Source: Paenibacillus sp. FSL H8-0048 (GTDB lineage: Bacteria; Bacillota; Bacilli; Paenibacillales; Paenibacillaceae). Taken from it: a DNA stretch of 64,000 nucleotides. This document shows positions 1 through 9,866 of the stretch, piece by piece. The stretch lies in the NCBI RefSeq assembly GCF_038002825.1, contig NZ_JBBODF010000001.1, positions 2,604,001 to 2,668,000 on the forward strand, read 5' to 3'. The notes under the pieces are model-generated. The model was not told the origin of the DNA, searched no databases, and saw only the letters and a list, made by a program, of their open reading frames with translations. Every line of letters starts with the position of its first letter. Within the stretch, counting starts at the first letter, position 1. A program made the translations under genes and the position numbers.

Positions 1-728
1 AACGCAAGGACCCGGACGCTCCCCCTGGCGATTTGTCCAGCGCTGTTGCGCAGTGCGGCATTGCCCGTACCAAGGATCTCAAGACCTGGGAGCGTCTCGC
101 CGATCTTAAGACCGGCTCCGCCCAACAGCGTAACGTGGTCCTGCATCCAGAATTCGTTGACGGCAAGTATGCCTTCTATACGCGCCCGCAGGACGGGTTC
201 ATCGACGCCGGTTCGGGCGGCGGCATCGGGTGGGGCTTATCGGAACAGATTGAGAACGCCGTTATCACCCGTGAGACGATTATAGACCAGCGCTACTACC
301 ATACCATCAAAGAAGTGAAGAACGGCCAAGGCCCGGCTCCGATCAAAACACCGCTCGGCTGGCTGCACATCGCCCATGGCGTCCGGGGTACGGCTGCCGG
401 CCTGCGCTATGTGCTGTATGCCTTCTTGTCTGACCTTGCCGAGCCTAACCGTGTGACTCATGCTCCAGGCGGACATTTCATTGCTCCAGACGGCGAAGAG
501 CGCGTCGGCGATGTATCCAATGTTGTCTTCTGCAACGGCGTCATTGCCCGTGACAACGGCGAGGTCTTTATCTATTATGCCTCCTCCGATACCCGTATCC
601 ATGTAGCTGCCACCACTGTAGACCAACTGCTCGATTATGTCATGAATACTCCTGAAGATCCGCTTCGTTCCTATGCTTGCGTACAGCAGCGCATCGCTTT
701 GATCGACCGGAATTTACGGGTGAAATAA
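1..728 (+). CDS. GH130 beta-mannoside phosphorylase, 5' end cut by the window
   Basis: The reading frame is open from the window edge, so the start lies outside; about 242 residues are visible. Blocks such as [15 protein letters not shown] and [12 protein letters not shown] are typical of glycoside hydrolase family 130. These enzymes reversibly split beta-mannosides with phosphate to give mannose 1-phosphate. Known members act on mannosyl-glucose, mannosyl-GlcNAc or mannooligosaccharides; the substrate cannot be told from this part. No signal peptide can be judged. A strong hairpin follows the stop, so this is the last gene of its transcript and is not part of the opposite-facing LacI operon that follows. 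The family is confident; the exact specificity is open. Confidence 0.85.
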   Translation, partial: RKDPDAPPGDLSSAVAQCGIARTKDLKTWERLADLKTGSAQQRNVVLHPEFVDGKYAFYTRPQDGFIDAGSGGGIGWGLSEQIENAVITRETIIDQRYYHTIKEVKNGQGPAPIKTPLGWLHIAHGVRGTAAGLRYVLYAFLSDLAEPNRVTHAPGGHFIAPDGEERVGDVSNVVFCNGVIARDNGEVFIYYASSDTRIHVAATTVDQLLDYVMNTPEDPLRSYACVQQRIALIDRNLRVK

Positions 729-742
729 TGCAAAAGAAGCGG

Positions 743-777
743 AAACGGTACTGTCCTTTTAGAGGACGGTACCGTTT
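743..777 (+). terminator. Rho-independent terminator of the GH130 gene
   Basis: Arms AAACGGTACTGTCC (743-756) and GGACGGTACCGTTT (764-777) pair along 14 bp with one G-U, followed by CTTTTT. It sits 14 bases after the stop codon. On the opposite strand it may also end the LacI operon, but the T-run there is weaker. Confidence 0.85.
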
Positions 778-846
778 CTTTTTGAAAGAATTTATATGTT
801 TGGGGTCATCATCGAAGCTAAAGCTTTAAGGGTTTATTTTGTTGCT

Positions 847-1908
847 TCAACCCCGCGGCTTCCCTACAGAGTCCCGGTGGACGATATCTGCGGAGATCAG
901 AATTTTCTCCAGTGGTGCAGCGGGATTCTGGATACGGTTCAGCAGCTTCTCGACAGCAGCACGGCCCATAGCTTCCTTAGGCACATGAACGGTTGTAAGC
1001 GGCGTAACTCCACGCAGGGAATCCTCGATATTGTCAAAGCCTGTGACCGAAAGATCAGCGGGAATACTAAGCCCGGCTTCCCGCAGCAATTCACTGACAT
1101 CAAGGGCTGTAAAGTCGTTCGCACACACAATGGCCGTAGGCAGGGTATCCGACTCTTTACGGGTGGCTACCCAGCGTCTGAATTCATCGCGGAGCATTTG
1201 GTCATCCATTCCCTCCAGCAGCAGTTCATCACCTATGGCCGGGACCTTCAGATGATTCTCCTCCAAGGCGCTGCGGAACCCGATCCAGCGGTCACGGAAG
1301 CTGCGGGAGTAACGGATATTGCCGATAAAGTGAAATAGAGTGTGTCCGGTGCCTATCAGATGATTGACGAGCCGGGTCATGGAATCGATGTTATTCGCAA
1401 ATACAGTATCACATGGAATTAAAGCATCCTCATGATCGATCATGACCAGCGGAAGCAGGGTCCGGTGCACTTCGAGCAGCAGTGAGGTGGAGATTTGCCC
1501 TACTCCGATCAGACCAAGCAAACCGTCCGGATTAAGCACATTAGCAAAATTATCAGCCCGGTGCTCTGAAATAATCACCATGCCCAGCCCCTCCTGATCC
1601 AGAGCCAGCGCAATGCCATCGACGATTTTGCCCCAATATAGTGAATCTTGAGTCTGAGAACGGATATTGGGCATCAGCACCAGCACGGATTGCTTATTAC
1701 GGTCTTGCTCTCCTGTCAGCGAACGGCGCTTCGGACTTTGTACATAGGCGTTTTTTTGGGTGAAATATCCCAGCTGAGAAGCAGCTTGAATCACCCGTTC
1801 CCGGGTGGTCTCATTAACCCCCTCCTTGCCGGAGAGCGATTTGGATACGACGAACTTGGAAACCCCAAGATGATCGGCTATTTTTTGCATCGTTACTTTT
1901 TTGGCCAC
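847..1908 (-). CDS. LacI-family transcriptional regulator
   Basis: 353 residues, usual length for the family. Residues 4-50 form the LacI helix-turn-helix (TMQKIADHLGVSKFVVSKSL) and hinge; the rest is a periplasmic-binding-protein-like sugar sensor. The start is GTG, seven bases after a clear GGAGG. It is the last gene of a leftward run of sensor kinase, solute-binding protein and this regulator, with 48 bases between the binding-protein stop side and this start. It probably controls sugar uptake or breakdown genes, perhaps the mannoside gene next door, but no operator was identified. The effector is unknown. Confidence 0.88.
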   Translation of the reverse strand: MAKKVTMQKIADHLGVSKFVVSKSLSGKEGVNETTRERVIQAASQLGYFTQKNAYVQSPKRRSLTGEQDRNKQSVLVLMPNIRSQTQDSLYWGKIVDGIALALDQEGLGMVIISEHRADNFANVLNPDGLLGLIGVGQISTSLLLEVHRTLLPLVMIDHEDALIPCDTVFANNIDSMTRLVNHLIGTGHTLFHFIGNIRYSRSFRDRWIGFRSALEENHLKVPAIGDELLLEGMDDQMLRDEFRRWVATRKESDTLPTAIVCANDFTALDVSELLREAGLSIPADLSVTGFDNIEDSLRGVTPLTTVHVPKEAMGRAAVEKLLNRIQNPAAPLEKILISADIVHRDSVGKPRG

Positions 1909-1956
1909 AACAATACCTCCAGAATTTGATCTTGCTTAGTGTGCAGAGTCCGGTGG

Positions 1957-3267
1957 TTACGGAGCAGTCTGCTGACTCACACGTGCTTCCTTCCATTTTG
2001 CATTCAACTGGTCAAAGGACTTCTGCAGATCCGGTGCGGCGAGCACATCCTGAATATAATCGCCCGACCAGAAGCTCAGCTTCGTCCGGTTCGCCAGATC
2101 AATGAACGCATCCGTCTGCACCGTAGCCTCAATCAGCTTCGGATGATGGGAGAGGAACTCACTATATTGCTGTAAAGCGGGTTCGTCCGAACCCTTCGCC
2201 GGAAGAAACCCCCAATCTTTCGCATACGAAGTTTCTGTGATGAAATACTGAAGCCAAGCCATCGCAAGCTCTTTATGGCGGCTGAATCTGCTAACCCCCA
2301 TGAACCAGTCGGGATTGAGTGCGGCATAATGGGCCGTACCGTTGTCATATGGAAAGGGAAAGAAGCCTATATCCTCCGGCGAAGCGCCTGCATCAATAAT
2401 CTGCCGGATGGTCCAGTTCCCCTGCAAATACATGCCTGCTTCTCCCTTGGCCAGGCTGGATTTGGAAATCTCCCAGCTGTTGGAGAATAACTGCTCCTCG
2501 ACATAACCCTTGGCCATCATCATTCTGGCAATCCCCAGAGCCCGTCCCCATTCGTTACCGATCTGCCAGGGACTATCCTCATGAACCATATCATTCAAAT
2601 AATCGGGGTTCCCCGTCATATAATTAACCAGATTATTGCCCCACTCCCGCAGCGGCCAGACAGCCCCGTAATTCATATACAGCGGGATGATGCCCGCCTG
2701 CTTCAGCTTGGCACAGGCTGCATAGAATTCATCAAGCGTCTGCGGCACCTGTTCAATTCCCGCCCGCTCAAAAGCCTTCTTGTTGTATACAATTCCACTC
2801 GTGGTGTTGCCTGTAGACAGCCCGTAACGCTTGCCGCCAAAGGTGGCAAAGGTTGTGAACCGCTCCTGCGCCGCCAATTCCTCACTAAGCGGCTCGAAGA
2901 AAAGCTCCAGCTCCTTTGCAGGCAGATTGACCGGAAGCAACAGGACATCCCCAGTATCCTTGGTGGACAAGCGGACCAGAATATCCGTGGCATAGCTGGA
3001 CAGCCCCTCAAATTCCACATGGGCTTCAGGATACCGCTTCCTGAATTCCTCGGCATAGCCCTTAAATGTTCCATTCTCAATCAGGTCAATCCGGTTCGTC
3101 AGCATCACGATCGTACCGGACAGCTCAGAAGGCGCTTCATCTACGGCCGAGGCTGCCGGGACCGGGGCAGGCCCTCCACTGCTCCAGGTGTTACAGCCGC
3201 TTGCCAGCACTAGCAGCATCAGTAGCAGCCCAGCATACACCGGAAAGCGTACAATCATCCGTTTCAA
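1957..3267 (-). CDS. ABC transporter solute-binding lipoprotein (family 1, sugar type)
   Basis: About 436 residues with a lipoprotein signal peptide ending in the lipobox LASGC, followed by a Ser/Pro/Ala-rich linker and a type-1 sugar-binding fold (GGKRYGLSTGNTTSGIVYN, GEAGMYLQGNW). An ATG at 3273 is only one base from the GAGGAGG ribosome site, so the TTG at 3267 with seven-base spacing is the better start. The kinase gene ends only a few bases upstream, so translation is probably coupled. No permease genes are present here. The protein may serve a transporter encoded elsewhere or act as the ligand sensor of the neighbouring kinase; the second is inference. Confidence 0.87.
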   Translation of the reverse strand: MKRMIVRFPVYAGLLLMLLVLASGCNTWSSGGPAPVPAASAVDEAPSELSGTIVMLTNRIDLIENGTFKGYAEEFRKRYPEAHVEFEGLSSYATDILVRLSTKDTGDVLLLPVNLPAKELELFFEPLSEELAAQERFTTFATFGGKRYGLSTGNTTSGIVYNKKAFERAGIEQVPQTLDEFYAACAKLKQAGIIPLYMNYGAVWPLREWGNNLVNYMTGNPDYLNDMVHEDSPWQIGNEWGRALGIARMMMAKGYVEEQLFSNSWEISKSSLAKGEAGMYLQGNWTIRQIIDAGASPEDIGFFPFPYDNGTAHYAALNPDWFMGVSRFSRHKELAMAWLQYFITETSYAKDWGFLPAKGSDEPALQQYSEFLSHHPKLIEATVQTDAFIDLANRTKLSFWSGDYIQDVLAAPDLQKSFDQLNAKWKEARVSQQTAP

Positions 3268-3279
3268 GCCCATTCCTCC

Positions 3280-5166
3280 TCAAGGGGTCTCCCCTTCAAT
3301 TACGGGAGTATTTCCCGGCAGCGGCAATGACAAGATTACATCCGTACCCCCGCCAGGCTTGCTGAACACCTCAATCCCATAGGCCGGGCCGTAATGAAGC
3401 TGAAGGCGCTGGTGCACATTTGCCATGCCAATTCCTCCATTGATGCTCCTCTTCGGAGGGGCCCCGTGCCGGAGTCTTTCCCTCAGCTTATCCAGCGTAA
3501 CCTGATCCATTCCGCAGCCGTCATCACGGATATGGAACAGCAGCCTCTGTTCTGTATACTCACATTTGATGCTCAGATGCATCCGGGACTTGGTATCGTC
3601 CAGCCCGTGATACGCAGCATTCTCAATAATCGGCTGAAAAACCAGCTTAATCATGGAGTAGTTGTCAAGCGCCTCGGGAACATCAATCATCAGCTCAAAT
3701 CTGCCGGGATACCGGCTGCCCAGCAGCTCCACATAGTTGCGTACATATAGCAGCTCCTGCTTCATCGTTGCCCAGCCGGTCAGGTCACTGGTGCTGTAGC
3801 GGAGCAGCTTCCCCAGGATGGAGATCATGTCAGCGGCCTCCACATCATCATTAATCTCTGCGGTCATCCGGATCGTTTCAAGCGTATTGTAGATAAAATG
3901 CGGATTGATCTGGCTCTGAAGCGCCTGCAGCTCCGCCTCCTTCTTCTGTTCCTCAATCTGGTAAATATCCTGGATCAGTTGACGAATGCGGGCCAGCATA
4001 CGGTTGAATTGATGCCCCAGAAGACCAATCTCATCACGGCGTTTAATGCGGAAGGTCACATCGAGATCGCCGCCCTGCACTTTTTTCATCAGCTGAATCA
4101 TTTGGGTCAGCGGCTTGGTCAGGGCAAATGACAGAATGAGCGAGATGATCAGGGCCAGTACAATGATGATTAGAGTAGCGCCTATAGTCGCATTACGGGT
4201 CAGCTTCACTCCACGGGTCAATTCATCCACCGGTATGGAAATAATCACCTTCCAGTTCGTCTTGGTTGAGCTTGAATAGATATTAAGCCGGTCCTTGCCG
4301 GATACGGTGTCATAAAAGCTCCCTGAGCTCCCTGCCGCAGCCCGGAATAAGGAGGAGCGGGAAATATCCGCAGTCAGCAGCTTCTGCTCACTGTCATAGA
4401 TGACTTTGCCTGACTGATCCACGAGGATAGATTTCCCCCGGGTCACCTTGTCCAGCTCCGCCACCTGATTCTCCAGATTACTGAAATTAGCCTCCACCGC
4501 GATCAGGCCGGCTGGCTTCCACAGCCCGTCCAGAATGGGACGCACCACCGTAAAGGCATATCGGGTACTCTGCAAATTGCTTGTATATGCCTGTGTTCCC
4601 AGAAGGATCGCTTCCCCGCCGGAGCCCTTTACCTGCCCGCTCCAGAACCTGTAGCTCTGCTGCAGATCCAGCCGGACGCCCCCATCCTTGGCAGAATAAT
4701 AGCCATTCCCGTAGGCATCAAAAATATAGACCGAATTGGTCCCCCGCTTAATATTGTTAATAAATGAAATATTCTCTTCGATGCCCCGCTGAATAGACAG
4801 CAGGAGATCCAAATCGCCGGGAGCCACCTGAGCCGTGTCCTGCTTGCCTTCCATCATCTGCTTTTGCTCATAATAGCGGTTCGAGCGGATGAGGTTCTGC
4901 TTAATTTCATTGACGTAGGCAGGCATTGAGGACATCCGTTTCATATCTTCTATGTAAACATCGATGGAATCCATCATTTGATCAATCAGCTTTTCGGAAT
5001 AGGCGATCGTGTTCGCCTGGATGGATTCCGAATAGCTCTTGAAGCTGATCACACTGATGAAAGACAGCGGGAGCGTAATAATGACCAGAAAGACCAGGAA
5101 AAGCTTGCGCTCCATCGACATATCCACGATATAAGACCACCAGTTGTAACTCCGTGCTGCTCTCAC
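3280..5166 (-). CDS. YesM-type membrane sensor histidine kinase
   Basis: 628 residues. Membrane segments lie near residues 22-43 and 325-348, with a large outside Cache-like domain between them, HAMP near 349-400, and the His_kinase box SQINPHFIYNTLE with the phosphorylated histidine at about 423. The ATPase ends in GGIGMANVHQRLQLHYG. The start is GTG with GGAGAAGG in front. YesM kinases normally sit beside a YesN-type AraC response regulator; none is adjacent, only a solute-binding protein and a LacI regulator, so the partner regulator must be elsewhere or missing. The family usually senses carbohydrates or peptides. Confidence 0.92.
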   Translation of the reverse strand: MRAARSYNWWSYIVDMSMERKLFLVFLVIITLPLSFISVISFKSYSESIQANTIAYSEKLIDQMMDSIDVYIEDMKRMSSMPAYVNEIKQNLIRSNRYYEQKQMMEGKQDTAQVAPGDLDLLLSIQRGIEENISFINNIKRGTNSVYIFDAYGNGYYSAKDGGVRLDLQQSYRFWSGQVKGSGGEAILLGTQAYTSNLQSTRYAFTVVRPILDGLWKPAGLIAVEANFSNLENQVAELDKVTRGKSILVDQSGKVIYDSEQKLLTADISRSSLFRAAAGSSGSFYDTVSGKDRLNIYSSSTKTNWKVIISIPVDELTRGVKLTRNATIGATLIIIVLALIISLILSFALTKPLTQMIQLMKKVQGGDLDVTFRIKRRDEIGLLGHQFNRMLARIRQLIQDIYQIEEQKKEAELQALQSQINPHFIYNTLETIRMTAEINDDVEAADMISILGKLLRYSTSDLTGWATMKQELLYVRNYVELLGSRYPGRFELMIDVPEALDNYSMIKLVFQPIIENAAYHGLDDTKSRMHLSIKCEYTEQRLLFHIRDDGCGMDQVTLDKLRERLRHGAPPKRSINGGIGMANVHQRLQLHYGPAYGIEVFSKPGGGTDVILSLPLPGNTPVIEGETP

Positions 5167-5236
5167 TCTGCCTTCTCCCTGGTTCAGGATACATAACTAA
5201 TTCAGCAAACAACAATAACAAAACCCTAACAAAACT

Positions 5237-5265
5237 ATTATACGCATTCGCTTGAGGATGTACAA
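5237..5265 (-). promoter_or_regulatory. Candidate sigma-A promoter of the kinase operon
   Basis: On the minus strand there is a perfect TATAAT (5242-5237) and, 17 bases upstream, TTGTAC (5265-5260), which matches only the TTG of the -35 consensus. It lies about 70 bases before the kinase start. Confidence 0.5.
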
Positions 5266-5360
5266 GGAAGGATAGTTTGGTGGCTTCCTTGAATTAAAAA
5301 GGTAATATAAAAATAGCCGTATTCGCTAATGGTTCGGCTTCTCTGGAAAGTAGGAAGGGT

Positions 5361-5603
5361 ATGAAACTTAAGGGAACTTTAACTGAAAAAGCATATAGAG
5401 AAGAATTAAAAACCTCGAAATTTCATTTGTTCAATGATATATCCAGGCGTAGGTTCTTAAACATTATTAGAGAAACATTTCCGGCTATGAAAACAGCACA
5501 CGTTTTATCTTGGACACCTGACCAGGGTGAGGATATAATCAGCTTCCTTGTGGATACTCATTCAGTTATTAAGATTGAACTGGATCGTTATGATAACTTG
5601 TAA
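5361..5603 (+). CDS. Small hypothetical protein, 80 residues
   Basis: I do not recognise this protein. It has 80 residues, is rich in charged amino acids, starts MKLKGTLTEKAYREELKTSK and ends with DTHSVIKIELDRYDNL. There are no membrane segments or cysteines. A purine-rich AGGAAGGGT lies just before the ATG, close to the start. The gene is clearly more AT-rich than its neighbours, and it stands alone between the kinase promoter and a 51/52-bp repeat array. A transferred or orphan gene is possible. Being a real gene is likely but not certain. Confidence 0.5.
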   Translation: MKLKGTLTEKAYREELKTSKFHLFNDISRRRFLNIIRETFPAMKTAHVLSWTPDQGEDIISFLVDTHSVIKIELDRYDNL

Positions 5604-5612
5604 GGAGCAGTA

Positions 5613-5818
5613 TTGTTGCATTATTTGCAGGATTCCTTAAATAATAGTACTGGCTAAGCTCCAATTGTTGCATTATTTGCACAAATTCCGACGTTTTGAG
5701 CAAGTTAGCGTAGGATTTGTTGCAATTCGTGCAGGATTTTAGCATAGACCGCTTCTACGGGGCAGCATTGTTGCAATTCGTGCAGGATTCCTTAAAAAAT
5801 GGTACTGGCTGTGAAACA
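5613..5818. repeat. Intergenic array A: four units, period 52/52/51 bp
   Basis: TTGTTGCA starts at 5613, 5665, 5717 and 5768. Each unit begins TTGTTGCAWTWYKTGCA, a short dyad of TGCA arms around five bases; the last unit also repeats the GGATTCCTTAA and GGTACTGGCT parts of the first. The array fills the gap between a rightward small gene and a leftward chemoreceptor gene. Confidence 0.8.
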
Positions 5819-5863
5819 TGGGGCATATCCCTCGGCGCAGCATTCCTATACATCAACTAAAAA

Positions 5864-5900
5864 GGGCATCACGCAGCCGAATGCGGCTTGCGTGACGCCC
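5864..5900 (-). terminator. Terminator of the chemoreceptor gene
   Basis: GGGCATCACGCAGCCG (5864-5879) pairs with CGGCTTGCGTGACGCCC (5884-5900). On the minus strand it is followed by TTTTTAG and lies 23 bases after the stop codon. Confidence 0.85.
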
Positions 5901-5923
5901 TGAAATCAGAACAGCTCTAAATA

Positions 5924-8179
5924 TTATTTGATCGTAAACAGCGACAGCTTGCTTTCCAGTTGGGTAGAAGCCCCTTGCAGCTTGTTCGACAAGGCTACGA
6001 GATGGTCACTGACATTCTGCTGCTCACTGCTGAGGGAGGCAACCTCTTCTGAGGTTGCCGAGGATTGCTGCGCCACCGCACTTACATTCCCCATAGCATC
6101 GGAAAGCACACCCTGTGAATGGTTCAGACTGTCGATGGCTCCTGTTACAGACTCCAGACTTGTAATAAAGTCCTCCATTTGACCCTTAACGGACACGAAG
6201 ATTTCACTGGTACTCTTCACGGATACCATCTGCTCCTTGAACAGCGGAGCCACCTCAGACAGGACAGCAACCGTCTCATCCATCTCAGCTACGATCTTAT
6301 CTGTAATTCCGGCGACCAGAGCAATGGATTGCTTGGATTGGTCGGCAAGCTCCCGGACCTCCCCTGCGACTACCATGAAGCCACGGCCAGCTTCGCCTGC
6401 TCTCGCTGCTTCAATCGTTGCATTCAGAGACAAAATGTTCGTCTGCTGGGTAATATTCTTCATCACATCCAGCACCTTGATTACGGAATATACCGTTTCC
6501 TTGAGATTATTGACTCTATCCACCAGAGCAGAGGTCATTTCACCTGTACGTCCGGTCTGATCCAGCAGCGATTCCAGCTGTACAGCACCCTGTCCGCTGG
6601 CTTCCCCAACTGCACGCGCTGCCTGATCCATCTCAGAGTTAGCTGCAATGACACTCTGCATCTGCGTTGCGATCAAGTCTGTCAGCTCATTGCCGCGCTC
6701 GGCTTCCTGGGCCAGACTTCCGGCACCGCCGGCAATCTCTTCCGTGGCCGCAGCGATTTCCTTGGCGGAGATCGCCGTCTTGCGCGAGGCATCCCCCAGC
6801 TCACCCGCAGTCTCAAGGACTTCGCGGGCTGTATCTGTAGTCTGGGCCACCAGCTCAGTAATCTTGCCCATCATCATATTGAAGGAGGCCGACAGCTGGC
6901 CGATCTCATCCTTAGAGACATACTGGGTACGGACACTCAGGTTGCCTTCGGCTCCCTCCAGCATCAGGTCCTTCAAGCGTGCCAGCGGCTTGGCGATCAA
7001 CTGAACCATCCAGAAGCCGACAATCATAGCAAGCACGGCTGCCGCTCCCGCAGCAAGGAACGTGGTAAACAGAATCGGCGTAGCAGCTTGAACCAGTTGT
7101 CCGGTAGGAACTACACCGGCAAGCTTCCAGTCTGCCTTCTGCATCGGGTTGTATACAGCAAGGATATTCTTGCCGTTCTCATCCTTCGCTTCCGTGCTGT
7201 CATTGTTCACCTTGCTGTCCTTGATGAAATTCAGTACGGTGGCTTTGCCGTCCTGTTCGGGCTGCGAGGATGCCACTACGATTCCATCCGGGGCAACCAG
7301 TTGAATCCGCGAGCCATCCCCAAGCTGCACACTCTTGAAGGCTTCTTCCAGGAGGGTGCTCTTAAGCTCCAGCATGACTACATAAGAGGCATTGGAGCCC
7401 AGATTCTTAAGTGTTCTAACCATGGCCAGGTTCTTGCCGCCGCTGCCTTCAACGGCGGTAGGGAACCAGTAGTTCTGGGCGGATTTGGCTTCTGACGTAT
7501 AATAAGGCTCATAAGAGCTTGAATTCTTGACCACGGTCTTGTACCATTCCTGAGCTCTCACATCATCACCCGCGAGACCGGTGCTTCCGCTGGAAACGAT
7601 CCCCATCTCAGGGTCCTCCGGAATGAGCGATATGGCGACGATATTAGCATCTGTCGTAGTCTGGCTGGACAGCTTCTTGCTGATCGCATCGGTAGCCACG
7701 AACTTATCATAACTGCTCTTCGCCGAAGACAGCTCTGTCAGATTCGCCTGCATCTGTGTATCAAAATATAACTGAAGCGCGAGACTCTCATACTGCTTCA
7801 AGGTAATATCCAGCTTCTCTGAGGTCTGAATAATCGTCTGCCGGTTGGCTTCGGACACATTCTCTTTAATTGTATTCTTCGCTTTGTTGTAAGACAGAAG
7901 TCCTAAGAACAGGACCACTACCACGATAGAGGATAAGAAGATCAGGAACAGCTTCACCCCAACGGATTTGGTCGGGTTCACCCTCTTCACCTGGCGTAGC
8001 GAGCCGTTCAATACTGTCCTGTAATTTCTCTTCTCTGCCGTGTTGCTAGTTGTCTGTGAAGCTTCTGTCTTCTGGGCCTTAGCCTTTTGTGTGCTCTTTG
8101 GCTTTTTACTGTTTTTCGCCACTTTTATCCTACTCTCCTTCGGTTTATCTGTCTTGTTGTCCGGATTGGGAGCTCCCAT
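5924..8179 (-). CDS. Methyl-accepting chemotaxis protein with dCache sensor
   Basis: About 751 residues. The order is a Lys/Ser/Thr-rich inside segment of about 75 residues, a first membrane helix ([20 protein letters not shown]), an outside dCache domain, a second helix ([20 protein letters not shown]), HAMP, and the signalling domain with the conserved hairpin tip ([20 protein letters not shown]). It senses an outside ligand and signals to CheA/CheW. The upstream GTG at 8188 is also possible, but AGGTGA with five-base spacing favours the ATG at 8179. The long basic N-terminus before the first helix is unusual. A perfect cre-like site lies 38 bases upstream, suggesting CcpA control. Confidence 0.93.
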   Translation of the reverse strand: MGAPNPDNKTDKPKESRIKVAKNSKKPKSTQKAKAQKTEASQTTSNTAEKRNYRTVLNGSLRQVKRVNPTKSVGVKLFLIFLSSIVVVVLFLGLLSYNKAKNTIKENVSEANRQTIIQTSEKLDITLKQYESLALQLYFDTQMQANLTELSSAKSSYDKFVATDAISKKLSSQTTTDANIVAISLIPEDPEMGIVSSGSTGLAGDDVRAQEWYKTVVKNSSSYEPYYTSEAKSAQNYWFPTAVEGSGGKNLAMVRTLKNLGSNASYVVMLELKSTLLEEAFKSVQLGDGSRIQLVAPDGIVVASSQPEQDGKATVLNFIKDSKVNNDSTEAKDENGKNILAVYNPMQKADWKLAGVVPTGQLVQAATPILFTTFLAAGAAAVLAMIVGFWMVQLIAKPLARLKDLMLEGAEGNLSVRTQYVSKDEIGQLSASFNMMMGKITELVAQTTDTAREVLETAGELGDASRKTAISAKEIAAATEEIAGGAGSLAQEAERGNELTDLIATQMQSVIAANSEMDQAARAVGEASGQGAVQLESLLDQTGRTGEMTSALVDRVNNLKETVYSVIKVLDVMKNITQQTNILSLNATIEAARAGEAGRGFMVVAGEVRELADQSKQSIALVAGITDKIVAEMDETVAVLSEVAPLFKEQMVSVKSTSEIFVSVKGQMEDFITSLESVTGAIDSLNHSQGVLSDAMGNVSAVAQQSSATSEEVASLSSEQQNVSDHLVALSNKLQGASTQLESKLSLFTIK

Positions 8180-8216
8180 AACCATCACCTGCCTATCGCC
8201 TAGATTGGAAGATATA

Positions 8217-8230
8217 TGTAAGCGTTACCT
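8217..8230 (+). promoter_or_regulatory. cre-like site before the chemoreceptor gene
   Basis: TGTAAGCGTTACCT matches all 14 positions of the Bacillus catabolite-responsive element TGWAARCGYTWNCW. It lies 37-51 bases before the chosen start, a position that fits CcpA repression or roadblock. Binding is inferred from the match alone. Confidence 0.6.
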
Positions 8231-8427
8231 GCCCTTTATATCGGCACAAAGTCTCATTTTTCTTAGCATTATTTGCAAATTGCTTCAATACTCATATTTT
8301 TTTGTCGAATTGCATAAGCCATTTGGCACAAAATAACCCCACAAAATGGAGCTTCAGCGTAGGTGCTTACTCAGGTACTTTGCGGGGGCCCCAAAACATC
8401 TCCTTTTTTAGCACGCAAAAAAAAGAA

Positions 8428-8449
8428 ATGCCCTTGTGTAAACGGGCAT
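8428..8449 (-). terminator. Terminator of the trhP2 gene
   Basis: ATGCCC and GGGCAT arms around a ten-base loop, followed on the minus strand by TTCTTTTTTTTG, 19 bases after the stop codon. Confidence 0.85.
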
Positions 8450-8467
8450 CCCTAGATTGTAAAGCCA

Positions 8468-9790
8468 CTATTTCCGCTTGCGCATCATATCGAAATAAGC
8501 AACAGGATGATCTACCTTCATCCGCACACGCTGAAGCGGGTGACGGGCCACATCCAGCGGATTGCCGGCCTCATCCCACAGCTCTCCGACGGTCTGTTTG
8601 AAGAAGGTGTCATCCGGGCCGAAGAACTCCACTTCCTGTCCCGGCTTGAAGTTGTTGCGCTGCTGAACGAGCGCCATCCCGCTCTCTGCATCATACTCCA
8701 GCACCAGTCCCGCGAAATCATACGGGGCTGCCTTCTCTTCGGGTTCATAGATGTGGTCCTCATGGTCCGGTGTGTCGTAGAAGAAGCCGGTATTCAGCGG
8801 ACGGTTAGCCGCCTTCTGCAGCTCCTCCAGCCATTCTGGCTTCAGCACATACCCTTCCGGGTCGGCCATGTAAGCATCTATGGCTTTGCGGTAGGCATTC
8901 ACTACGGTGGCCACATAGTGAATCGATTTCATCCGGCCCTCAATCTTGAAGCTGTCAATTCCGGCTTCGATCAGGTCGGGAATACTCTCCAGCATACAGA
9001 GATCCTTCGAGCCCATAGTGAACGGATTATCCTCGGGCTGATGCAGCGGCAGCTGGGTAATTCCGGGCTGCAAGGCCTGCGGTGCCTCGGCTTGTTCCTC
9101 TTCAGATACCCAGTTCCCTTCGGGACGGGCATCTTCGAACAGATCATACTTCCAGCGGCAGGATTGGCAGCAGCCTCCGCGGTTGGAGTCACGGTCGGTG
9201 AAGTGGTTGGATAACACACAACGTCCGGAGTACGAAGAGCACATAGCACCATGGATGAAGCTCTCGATCTCAATATCCACATGCTGCTTGATCTCGGCGA
9301 TCTCCTCCAGGCTAGTCTCCCGGCCCAATACTACGCGCGGCAGACCCTCCTCCTTCCAATAAGACACTGCCTGCCAGTTGAGCGTGGACTGCTGGGTGCT
9401 TAAATGCACCTCAAGACCTGGCACCAGGCGCAGGGCAGTATCGACAATCACCGGATCGGCTACGATAATCGCTGCAATTCCGGCCTCATATAAATTACGC
9501 AGGTATTCTTCAATCCCCGCGATATCTTCATTGTGAGCATAGATATTGGTGGCTACGAATACTTTGGCACCATATTTCTTGGCAAATTCCACACCCTCGC
9601 GCATTTCCTCGAAGGTGAAGTTATCTGCGCCTGAGCGCAGACCGTATTTCTGGCCTCCGATATAGACGGCATCCGCGCCATAATGCACGGCGAATTTCAA
9701 TTTCTCTAAGTTTCCTGCCGGAGCCAGGAGCTCCGGTCTGTCCAGACGGTAACGCTTGCCCTTGAACTGGGGCTTGGTTATGGTTCCCAT
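8468..9790 (-). CDS. trhP2: U32 peptidase-family tRNA hydroxylation protein
   Basis: 440 residues, with the U32 family core (LLAPAGNLEKLKFAVHYGAD near the N-terminus) and the four-cysteine cluster in HGAMCSSYSGRC and GGCCQSCRWKYD that binds iron-sulfur in this family. It matches Bacillus YrrO (TrhP2), which with TrhP1 makes 5-hydroxyuridine at the wobble base of certain tRNAs from prephenate-derived chemistry. The start has AAAGGAGA in front. Its partner lies upstream on the same strand, separated by a 249-base gap holding a hairpin repeat. The order is the conserved one seen downstream of alaS in Bacillus. The peptidase name is historic and protease activity is doubtful. Confidence 0.88.
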   Translation of the reverse strand: MGTITKPQFKGKRYRLDRPELLAPAGNLEKLKFAVHYGADAVYIGGQKYGLRSGADNFTFEEMREGVEFAKKYGAKVFVATNIYAHNEDIAGIEEYLRNLYEAGIAAIIVADPVIVDTALRLVPGLEVHLSTQQSTLNWQAVSYWKEEGLPRVVLGRETSLEEIAEIKQHVDIEIESFIHGAMCSSYSGRCVLSNHFTDRDSNRGGCCQSCRWKYDLFEDARPEGNWVSEEEQAEAPQALQPGITQLPLHQPEDNPFTMGSKDLCMLESIPDLIEAGIDSFKIEGRMKSIHYVATVVNAYRKAIDAYMADPEGYVLKPEWLEELQKAANRPLNTGFFYDTPDHEDHIYEPEEKAAPYDFAGLVLEYDAESGMALVQQRNNFKPGQEVEFFGPDDTFFKQTVGELWDEAGNPLDVARHPLQRVRMKVDHPVAYFDMMRKRK

Positions 9791-9866
9791 TCCTGTTCTC
9801 CTTTCTGTGTCTCATCTTCTGCAAGAGTTTAAAACTGACATCGGGTAGTACACGCTGCTGCGGTGA

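Noticed and set aside
6119..7495. 458-residue rightward frame opposite the chemoreceptor gene
   Set aside because: It is antisense to a well-supported gene, shows no domain and no start signal.
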